Shown one piece after another: positions 1-5,944 of a DNA stretch of 15,534 nt. A program made the translations under genes and the position numbers. Below the pieces are notes generated by a model. It saw only the letters and a list, made by a program, of their open reading frames with translations, did not search any database and was not told the origin of the DNA. This DNA is from Brumimicrobium sp964346075. Lineage in GTDB: Bacteria; Bacteroidota; Bacteroidia; Flavobacteriales_D; Crocinitomicaceae. The DNA lies in the NCBI GenBank assembly GCA_964346075.1, contig CAYFTH010000076.1, positions 1 to 15,534 on the forward strand, written 5' to 3'. The stretch's first letter is position 1; every line of letters starts with the position of its first letter.

Positions 1-49
1 AGGTCTCGCTTTTGATATTAAGTAATCACAATTATAAAAATTAAATATT

Positions 50-1510
50 ATGAAACGATATAACAAAATACTCACCGCAATTTTAGTGTTTATGAGCTGT
101 ATGGCATATTCACAGCAGATTGCAGATTTAGAAGGAATTAATTATCAGGCTGTGGCAATTGACACAGATGGAAAAGAGACAGTCGGTAAAGATGTTGTCG
201 GAAAACCATTGTACAACAAAGATATTGGTGTAAAATTTACTATCACAAGTAGTATGGATGGTAACATCTATTATCAGGAAGAACATTCAACGACGACCAA
301 CGAAGATGGTCTGTTCTCCCTGAATATTGGTACAGGAGAAGTGACTCCGGAAACGGATTACACGGAGTTGCTCGAAATGCCCTGGATCAATGGTGATCAG
401 TGGTTGAAAGTTGAAATTGCCATTGGTGATGACGGTGACTTTGAAGAGGTCAGTAATCAAAAGTTTATGGCAGTGCCTTATGCATACTACACTGATGATA
501 TTGCAGATGACGCGATTACTACTGAAAAAATTCTGGATTCAACAATCCTCAATCAGGATATGAGTACTGAATCGGTTGACACAAGAGTGATTGAAGACTC
601 AACTATATTGAATGAGGATGTCAGCACAGGTGCAGTTGATACACGGGTCATTCTGGATTCTACAATTCTTAATGAAGACTTGAGTACGGGATCAGTTGAT
701 ACGCGTGTTATTCTGGATTCTACAATTCTTAATGAAGACATGAGTACGGGATCAGTCGATACACGTGTCATTCTGGATTCTACAATTCTTAATGAGGATA
801 TGAGTACGGGATCAGTTGATACGCGTGTCATTCTAGACTCTACAATTCTTAATGAGGATATGAGTACAGGTTCAGTCGATACGCGGGTTATTCTTGACTC
901 GACAATTTTGAATCGCGACATTGATACAGGGGCTATTGATTCGCGCACCATCTTGAATGAATCAATTCAGGCAATCGATATAGGTGTCGGTGAAGTGACT
1001 ACAGACGAAATATTGAATGAGACCATTTTAAATGAAGATATTGCCAATGCTACGATAGATCTCACGACTAAAGTAGATGGTATTTTACCTGTTGATAATG
1101 GTGGAACTGGCATTGACGCGAGCACTGCAGCTAATGGTACATTACTTATCGGAAATGGAACTGGATTTACGCTCGATTCACTCACAGCCGGATCTGGAAT
1201 AATCATCGATAATACTGCCGGTGGCATCGAGATATCCTCTGGTGTTCAGGGAGTTAATAGTGCTGTAGCTGGTAACGTTAATCCAAATGTTATTACTGAC
1301 GGAGATACCTGGATTTCACCTGCCATCCCCCTTACTGGAGTAGATTTCGGAAATATCGTAGTAGGTTCTATTGATACGAGTCTTGAAGGATGTCAGATGA
1401 CCACTTATGTAACAAATACAAACGTAATCAAGGTTTCTATTTATAACGGAACAGGCGGTAACGTGAACCTTGGTAACGGACTGGAACTACGAGTGCTCGT
1501 TGTTCAGTAA
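50..1510 (+). CDS. Exported repeat protein with tail-fibre-like C-terminal part
   Basis: A 486-residue protein of unknown function, probably exported. Residues 1-21 form a Sec signal peptide: KR near the start, a hydrophobic core, and likely cleavage before QQ at residues 22-23. Residues about 25-145 form an N-terminal domain (GINYQAVA near 29-36, then a beta-rich stretch) of a kind common in secreted Bacteroidota proteins. Residues 161-340 are nine consecutive 20-residue units with the consensus ILDSTILNEDMSTGSVDTRV. Residues about 348-400 contain VDNGGTG and LLIGNGTGF, which resemble the 'NGGTG...GNG' segments of phage tail fibres and trimeric adhesins. The last 85 residues look like a small beta-rich terminal domain. 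I see no S74 chaperone peptidase and no recognisable type IX secretion C-terminal domain. It could be a surface fibre or adhesin, but that is inference. It is monocistronic, with a terminator at 1577-1606. The start is chosen for the signal peptide. Confidence 0.85.
   Translation: MKRYNKILTAILVFMSCMAYSQQIADLEGINYQAVAIDTDGKETVGKDVVGKPLYNKDIGVKFTITSSMDGNIYYQEEHSTTTNEDGLFSLNIGTGEVTPETDYTELLEMPWINGDQWLKVEIAIGDDGDFEEVSNQKFMAVPYAYYTDDIADDAITTEKILDSTILNQDMSTESVDTRVIEDSTILNEDVSTGAVDTRVILDSTILNEDLSTGSVDTRVILDSTILNEDMSTGSVDTRVILDSTILNEDMSTGSVDTRVILDSTILNEDMSTGSVDTRVILDSTILNRDIDTGAIDSRTILNESIQAIDIGVGEVTTDEILNETILNEDIANATIDLTTKVDGILPVDNGGTGIDASTAANGTLLIGNGTGFTLDSLTAGSGIIIDNTAGGIEISSGVQGVNSAVAGNVNPNVITDGDTWISPAIPLTGVDFGNIVVGSIDTSLEGCQMTTYVTNTNVIKVSIYNGTGGNVNLGNGLELRVLVVQ
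530..1069 (+). repeat. In-frame tandem repeat, nine 60-bp units
   Basis: Nine back-to-back units of exactly 60 bp (20 codons) begin at 530, 590, 650, 710, 770, 830, 890, 950 and 1010. Units 3-6 (650-889) are nearly identical at the DNA level: the units at 710 and 770 differ at only about four positions, all synonymous. The outer units have diverged and the last two (ILNESIQAIDIGVGEVTTDE and ILNETILNEDIANATIDLTT) are the most degenerate. This gradient fits growth by recent tandem duplication in the middle of an older repeat. Each unit carries regularly spaced Ile/Leu/Val and Asp/Asn residues. Confidence 0.95.
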
Positions 1511-1576
1511 ATAAATTATAAACATCCAATAATGCTCATAATTGGATCATTCATAGATAATCAGTGAAAATGAGCA

Positions 1577-1606
1577 GGGAGATTTCTTCGGGAATCTCCC
1601 TTTTTT
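1577..1606 (+). terminator. Rho-independent terminator with UUCG tetraloop
   Basis: A ten-pair stem (GGGAGATTTC with GGAATCTCCC, one T-G wobble) closes on a TTCG loop. The closing pair is C-G, giving the exceptionally stable cUUCGg tetraloop, and six T follow directly. It lies 67 bases after the stop of the repeat protein and faces the end of the amidohydrolase gene on the opposite strand. Read on the minus strand the stem is followed only by a short, interrupted T stretch, so termination of the opposing operon here is possible but weaker. Confidence 0.9.
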
Positions 1607-1635
1607 ATTTCAATCGCTATGATATGAATTTACTG

Positions 1636-2826
1636 TTATTCTAAACAGGCCATGACCATCATCTGCATCCCAACCTTCAGGGCATCGTGGTCAATGTCAA
1701 ATCGAGAATTGTGCACACCGTGAACAATTCCTGCCTCATCGTTTCGGACACCAATGCGAAAAAAACAAGTGGGGACTTCTTGTGCGTAGTATGAAAAATC
1801 TTCCGCGGTGAGCCGAATGGGAAGATCATGTACTTTTTCTTGCCCTAACCAATTATTCGCTTTCTCAATAAAGTTCCGGGTAAGTTTCGGGTCATTTTCC
1901 AAATAGGGATAGCCGCGACTAATATCAACCTCAGCGCGGGCGCCGTGAGCTTCAGCTATGCGACTTGCTTGATGAGAAATTTGTTGGAGTGCTTGCTCCC
2001 TCCACTCTTCATTCATCGTGCGAAATGATCCTTTTAAGTGAACATGAGAAGGAACCAGGTTGGTCGCACCGAGCCCTTCAAAATGACCAAAATTCAATAC
2101 ACACGGAATTTTTGGATCACACTTCCTACTGACGATTTGCTGCAGTGATGTCACAATTTCTGCACCCACTAAGATACTGTCCACTGTTTCGTGTGGAGTA
2201 GCACCGTGACCACTCTTCCCGTAGATATCAATATAAACCTCGTCACACGAAGCCATGTAAAGCCCTTCCTTTGTACCGATGTTACCGACGGACATATCCG
2301 GAAAGACATGCAATGCATACATTTCTTTGACATCAGGATTTTTTAGGCAACCTGCTTTTATCATTAAACTTGCTCCACCTGGATTTTTCTCCTCTCCCGG
2401 CTGAAAAATTAACTTGACAGGGTCGGGAAGATCGGATTTCATTTCATGGAGTATTTCAGCTGCACCCAATAAAACCGATGTATGTACGTCGTGACCGCAT
2501 GCGTGCATGACTCCATCATTTTGAGATTTGTAGGGCACCTCATTCTCTTCCTGAATCGGTAAAGCGTCAATATCTGCGCGAAGCCCCACACAAGGTGTAT
2601 CAGCAGAATGCTGCTCACCGCGTATGATAGCAACGATACCAGTGTCCGCAACTCCCGTCTGATGTTCAATGCCAATCGCATCCAACTGTTTGGAAATGTA
2701 CTGCATCGTCTTATGTTCCTGGTACGAAAGTTCGGGGTGCTGGTGTAAATGGTGCCGATAAGCAATGACCTTTTCGTGCAAGGCTGTCGTTTTATTGATA
2801 ATTTTTGTTTGTAAAGTATTATTCAT
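1636..2826 (-). CDS. M20-family amidohydrolase (N-acyl-amino-acid/hippurate hydrolase type)
   Basis: A 396-residue metal-dependent hydrolase of the M20D group (IAA-amino-acid hydrolase, hippuricase, N-acetyldiaminopimelate deacetylase type), which cleaves N-acyl amino acids. It has no signal peptide and should be cytoplasmic. Visible landmarks are LRADIDALP (82-90), HACGHDVHT (108-116, metal ligands Cys110 and His112), QPGEE (142-146, Glu145/Glu146 as general base and ligand), LHVFPD (172-177, His173), the dimerisation-domain motif GKSGHGATPH (203-212), and the C-terminal HGVHNSRF (369-376, His372). All the expected catalytic residues are present and the length is normal. The start codon lies inside the end of the upstream TSUP gene (ATGAATAA, 8-base overlap), so translation is probably coupled. 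The substrate cannot be told from sequence: amidohydrolases of this group are often loosely annotated, and acyl-amino-acid, peptide or conjugate hydrolysis are all possible. Confidence 0.93.
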   Translation of the reverse strand: MNNTLQTKIINKTTALHEKVIAYRHHLHQHPELSYQEHKTMQYISKQLDAIGIEHQTGVADTGIVAIIRGEQHSADTPCVGLRADIDALPIQEENEVPYKSQNDGVMHACGHDVHTSVLLGAAEILHEMKSDLPDPVKLIFQPGEEKNPGGASLMIKAGCLKNPDVKEMYALHVFPDMSVGNIGTKEGLYMASCDEVYIDIYGKSGHGATPHETVDSILVGAEIVTSLQQIVSRKCDPKIPCVLNFGHFEGLGATNLVPSHVHLKGSFRTMNEEWREQALQQISHQASRIAEAHGARAEVDISRGYPYLENDPKLTRNFIEKANNWLGQEKVHDLPIRLTAEDFSYYAQEVPTCFFRIGVRNDEAGIVHGVHNSRFDIDHDALKVGMQMMVMACLE

Positions 2827-3208
2827 GTCTCCAATCTATTATTCCAGTGTAAATCATTCTAAATGCAACATAGACCATGATGAACCCAAAAAAGGTCTTG
2901 ACCACCGCAGGCGATAGACGAAGCGATAGCTTTGATCCAAAATAACCACCCACTACAAAAGTAAGCGCAATAATAGACCCGTATAAAATATTCACTTCTC
3001 CTGCTTTGTAGTAATTATAAAAAGCCAATATTCCAATGGGAGGAAGCATCAAAAATAAGGATGTACCCTGAGCCATATGCTGTGAAAATCCGAAAGCATA
3101 AATAAGCATAGGGACGATAAGTATTCCCCCTCCTACACCAATAAAACCGCTCAAAATCCCTCCGAATAATCCAATAAAAACCAATATCAAAAGAGAAGAA
3201 ATGGTCAT
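2819..3208 (-). CDS. Half-size TauE/SafE (TSUP) family membrane protein
   Basis: A 129-residue integral membrane protein with about four predicted transmembrane helices (roughly residues 5-25, 45-65, 72-92 and 98-118). It carries the TSUP signature near the N terminus: GGILSGFIGVGGGILIVP, residues 16-33. TSUP proteins are linked to transport of sulfite, sulfonates and other small organic anions. Full-length members are about 250 residues with two such repeats, whereas this one has a single repeat. I see no second half beside it, so it would have to dimerise to form a full-size transporter. It is the first gene of a two-gene operon and overlaps the amidohydrolase by 8 bases. An AAGG lies five bases before the ATG, which is weak as a ribosome binding site. 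The family assignment is firm; the substrate is unknown. Confidence 0.88.
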   Translation of the reverse strand: MTISSLLILVFIGLFGGILSGFIGVGGGILIVPMLIYAFGFSQHMAQGTSLFLMLPPIGILAFYNYYKAGEVNILYGSIIALTFVVGGYFGSKLSLRLSPAVVKTFFGFIMVYVAFRMIYTGIIDWRHE

Positions 3209-3350
3209 GACCTTAATGTTTTGTAACGAATTTACAATTTATGACGAATAATGTGCTTGTTTCCGTGGAATAATTAACTATATGGTCTTGCAGCGCATGA
3301 TTTTTATTTCACATCGTATTCTTTCATTATTTTTGTAAGAACGCAGCATC

Positions 3351-3482
3351 ATGAAGCATTATTTACTTAAAGTTGTAGCTAACATCATCGGGTTTCTTGT
3401 AAGCTTCGTTAATTTAAGATTGGCTGATGTAGGTGTGGTGGTGTTTGTTGGTGGTCCCTTTGGTTTGGGCTGCGCAAGATGA
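3351..3482 (+). CDS. Possible small hydrophobic protein, 43 codons
   Basis: ATG to TGA encodes 43 residues beginning MKHYLLKVVANIIGFLVSFV. That is a basic start followed by a hydrophobic helix of signal-peptide or membrane-anchor type, then a Gly/Val-rich tail (DVGVVVFVGGPFGLG) and CAR. A perfect TATTTTTG -7 element ends 15 bases before the ATG. Against it: no -33 TTG, no recognised family, very short length, and a G/T-rich region that yields Val/Gly codons by composition alone. It may equally be a decayed gene or chance. Confidence 0.25.
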   Translation: MKHYLLKVVANIIGFLVSFVNLRLADVGVVVFVGGPFGLGCAR

Positions 3483-3516
3483 TTGTAGTTGAACTTTCAA
3501 GGTGCTGGTTGAGTTA

Positions 3517-3524
3517 TAAATTTG
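3517..3524 (+). promoter_or_regulatory. Candidate -7 element of metallo-hydrolase gene
   Basis: TAAATTTG matches the Bacteroidota TAnnTTTG -7 consensus and lies 31 bases before the ATG at 3556. The expected -33 TTG is replaced by TTT at 3495-3497 (19-base spacing), so this is a one-sided match. Confidence 0.4.
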
Positions 3525-3555
3525 TAGGAAAACGAAAATTGAAATACGCAAAGAC

Positions 3556-4194
3556 ATGAAAATACATAAGTTTACGCTGAATCCACTTCAAGAGAATACT
3601 TACCTGGTCACTGATGCCAATAAGAACGGCGTGCTCATCGATCCTGGATGTTACTTTCAAGAGGAGAAAGAGTCGCTAAAGAATTTTATTCAAAAAGAGA
3701 ATATTGAACTCAAAGCTATTATCAACACCCATGCTCATCTGGATCACATTATGGGGATAGCTTATATTAAAAGTCAATTTGATGTGCCACTTTATTTGCA
3801 CAAAGAAGATGAAATCACGCTGAATATGGGAGAACAAAGTGCACAACTTTATGGTCTAACGTTATTTGAATCATCACCACAACCAGACGAGTTCTTAGAA
3901 GAGGGGCAAGAATTGTGTTTTGGAAATATCGAATTTAAAGTGTTGTTCGGCCCGGGACATGCACCGGGACACGTTGCCTTTTATAACGCCGATGAAAATG
4001 TTTTGATTGGAGGAGACATTATTTTTAGAGGAAGCTATGGTCGGGTTGACTTGCCTGGAGGTGACTTCGAGACACTCAAAAAGACGATCAATAATACCAT
4101 CTTCACGCTGCCGGAAAAAACATTGATTTACACCGGGCATGGTCCTGAAACTACTGTTGGAGACGAGAAAGGATCAAATCCCATTAATTGGTAA
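3556..4194 (+). CDS. Metallo-beta-lactamase-fold hydrolase, glyoxalase II-like
   Basis: A 212-residue cytoplasmic protein of the short, single-domain MBL-fold type related to hydroxyacylglutathione hydrolase (YcbL-like). Metal-binding motifs are complete: THAHLDH at 58-64 (His59, His61, Asp63, His64), GPGHAPGH at 132-139 (His135), GGD at 152-154 (bridging Asp154) and TGHGP at 193-197 (His195). GRVDLPGGD (162-170) is the usual signature before the last helix. It lacks the C-terminal glutathione-binding domain of true glyoxalase II, so a thioester or other small ester substrate is likely but unspecified. The start is the first ATG and gives the normal N terminus, with TYLVTD and ANKNGVLIDPG. 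The gene converges on the 518-residue gene with 18 bases between stop codons. Confidence 0.92.
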   Translation: MKIHKFTLNPLQENTYLVTDANKNGVLIDPGCYFQEEKESLKNFIQKENIELKAIINTHAHLDHIMGIAYIKSQFDVPLYLHKEDEITLNMGEQSAQLYGLTLFESSPQPDEFLEEGQELCFGNIEFKVLFGPGHAPGHVAFYNADENVLIGGDIIFRGSYGRVDLPGGDFETLKKTINNTIFTLPEKTLIYTGHGPETTVGDEKGSNPINW

Positions 4195-4212
4195 TTTGGC
4201 AGGAACGAGCGA

Positions 4213-5769
4213 TTACGCGGACCTGTTGAGATAAGCTTCTCGCTTGATGGTTTTAAACCCTTTTCGTTTTATTTTTGATAACATCCAGCTTTTGAAGTCA
4301 AAATACTCAAAAGCAACGGTGGAGTAGGGGTTTTTACTAAATGCTGTAAGTTCTTCAAGAGCTTTGCGCAGTATAGTTTCTGATTCAAAAGAGGATTTGG
4401 CATTAATCACTTTTCTTAAGTAACTGATGAAAGTAGATTCAAAGGAAGCATCTCCTCCGTTTTTCCGAATTTGACGCAGCGTATTTTTGATGGCGTAGGG
4501 AAGGAGTTGCTCACTGTTCAATTCATAGTGAATAATGAGGTGCAAAAGTTGGGCGTAAATAATAATATCCTCTTTTTGACCTAAATCTGGTGCATTTAGA
4601 ATAGCATTAATCCATTTGAGACTTGAGCTATAATCTTCATTTCCAAAAAAAGCAATGCCTAAATTAAAATATAAGTAGGCTTTGCGGATAGGAGTGATAC
4701 CGTGTTCGTATGATTGTATGCCTTTGATCACTTTTTGTTCGAGTGCGACGGCTTTATTAAAATGTGCTTGCTGTATGTAAATCAAGAGTTCGATACTTGA
4801 AGAACTTGAGAAATGCTTGATGTCGAAGTCTTCATCAGAAGCTATTTTGTAACGTTCTTTCATCGTGCGGAGTTCTCCGAGATAGGCATGGATGTTCTTT
4901 TCTTCTCCAATTGTGGATTCCAAATGGATCAAATTGGTGAGCAGCGATAAATAAAGGTCAGGGTTCCGTTTGATCTTATCCTTGTTAACTTGAAATAAGC
5001 GCATATTCTTTTTTAAACATTTTAGCGAGTTTTTTTTGTCTAATACGGCAAAGTAATAGGCACTCTCAAAATGATTGGTCAGGTGTTTATTTTCAAAACT
5101 TTGATAATCGGGAAGTGTGAGCTGTTTGTAAGCACGAAAATCAGATTGAAAAAAAGCTTGATCAGCTTCAGATCTTGATGGTCCTAAGCGATTCAGTCGA
5201 ATAAAAAGTTTTGATTTTAACAACCATAGCTCTTTATAATAAACGCGTGCTGCATTTGTGTTTTTCCAGGACTTGGTCTGCTGTTCAAGCTCCTCACCTG
5301 AAGTTGTTGTATATCCTGTCGATTCGTTGACTTGATCAATTTCCAGTTCGATTTTCTGAAGGAGGGTGACTTTTTCGTGTTTGTCAGCAAGGCGACGTGC
5401 AGACTTCAGCTGACGCATCGCGTGCTCATACAAACCCTTCTTGTACAGTACCTCAGCACTGTGCAAGTTTTTATAAATACTCGAAGTAACAGAATTATCT
5501 GTATGATAGCTGTTTAAAGCTTTTATGATTTGATCGTAAAGCCGTTTTTTTGTAATCGAAAATTGATTGAGAAAGGATGCACCTCTAAAATGTTCAAAAA
5601 GCAATTCTTCATCATACTCATCCTGGTGAGCGATGTAGTCGAATATTTTGACGTAATTATTTTCTTTTCCAATAGTATGGCGAGAAGCGTGTAATTTAAA
5701 ATAGCGCTTTTCACTTTTTGATAAATGGTGAATAAGCTCGTGTAAAAGAGGAGAAGCAGTTTTTGACAT
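4213..5769 (-). CDS. Conserved helical (TPR-like) protein of unknown function
   Basis: A 518-residue soluble protein with no signal peptide or membrane segment. I recognise it only as a type found in Bacteroidota as 'hypothetical protein'. The N terminus has the characteristic block LSKSEKRYFKLHASRH (residues 16-31). The rest is predicted almost wholly alpha-helical. Stretches such as AEVLYKKGLYEHAMRQLKSA (about 109-128) and a later AYLYFNLGIAFFGNEDYSSSLKWI resemble tetratricopeptide helices (small-large-aromatic spacing, paired helices), so a TPR-like scaffold is likely. The sequence is rich in Lys, Leu and Tyr. There is no catalytic motif I can name. It is probably transcribed alone, since 175 bases separate it from uvrD upstream on the same strand. 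A protein-protein interaction role is inference only. Confidence 0.85.
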   Translation of the reverse strand: MSKTASPLLHELIHHLSKSEKRYFKLHASRHTIGKENNYVKIFDYIAHQDEYDEELLFEHFRGASFLNQFSITKKRLYDQIIKALNSYHTDNSVTSSIYKNLHSAEVLYKKGLYEHAMRQLKSARRLADKHEKVTLLQKIELEIDQVNESTGYTTTSGEELEQQTKSWKNTNAARVYYKELWLLKSKLFIRLNRLGPSRSEADQAFFQSDFRAYKQLTLPDYQSFENKHLTNHFESAYYFAVLDKKNSLKCLKKNMRLFQVNKDKIKRNPDLYLSLLTNLIHLESTIGEEKNIHAYLGELRTMKERYKIASDEDFDIKHFSSSSSIELLIYIQQAHFNKAVALEQKVIKGIQSYEHGITPIRKAYLYFNLGIAFFGNEDYSSSLKWINAILNAPDLGQKEDIIIYAQLLHLIIHYELNSEQLLPYAIKNTLRQIRKNGGDASFESTFISYLRKVINAKSSFESETILRKALEELTAFSKNPYSTVAFEYFDFKSWMLSKIKRKGFKTIKREAYLNRSA

Positions 5770-5875
5770 CGTGTTTTAATTTAATCTTCTGCCTCAATTT
5801 AATAAAATAGAAGGCTGTGAGGAACCTCGTTGCTTCAATAGAGGATTCAATTGAGTGATTGGTGCTGGATCAATA

Positions 5876-5890
5876 GTAATCAGTGATTAC
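5876..5890. promoter_or_regulatory. 15-base palindrome between uvrD and the helical-protein gene
   Basis: GTAATCA and TGATTAC form a perfect inverted repeat around a single central G. It lies 107 bases upstream of the start of the 518-residue gene and 55 bases after the uvrD stop. The one-base centre means it cannot fold as an RNA hairpin at full length, so a protein-binding site is the more natural reading. I see no second copy nearby, and chance is not excluded. Confidence 0.25.
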
Positions 5891-5944
5891 CTTATGCTAA
5901 AATGATTAAAGGTGACTCATTAATTACGAATGATTAAGTCGCTT

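Larger units (their letters stand above)
3209..3555. other. Divergent intergenic region (347 bases)
   Basis: This lies between the divergent TSUP operon and the metallo-hydrolase gene, so it must hold promoters for both. On the plus strand there are two perfect TAnnTTTG -7 elements, at 3328-3335 (TATTTTTG) and 3517-3524 (TAAATTTG). Each has only TTT, not TTG, at the expected -33 spacing. On the minus strand 3227-3234 reads TAAATTCG, one mismatch from the same element. A small ORF sits at 3351-3482, and the stretch 3425-3475 is strikingly G/T-rich on the plus strand. I see no RNA gene or terminator hairpin. Confidence 0.5.

Noticed and set aside
1..49. Promoter of the repeat-protein gene
   Set aside because: A TTG occurs at 12-14 but no TAnnTTTG follows at the right distance; the true promoter may lie left of the window.
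553..951. Long reading frame on the minus strand across the repeat region, itself repetitive
   Set aside because: It exists because the 60-bp period is a multiple of three, so one antisense frame stays open through the array. It has no signal, domain or ribosome binding site, and the plus-strand protein is clear.
530..1069. Regular repeats as a CRISPR array
   Set aside because: The 60-bp units are contiguous with no unique spacers and are in frame within a protein.
4195..4212. Shared terminator between the convergent metallo-hydrolase and helical-protein genes
   Set aside because: Only 18 bases with no stem or T-run; the ends may overlap or terminate within the opposing gene.
5905..5944. 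Possible terminator after uvrD on the minus strand
   Set aside because: An imperfect stem with two internal mismatches and only short T stretches after it; too weak to call.
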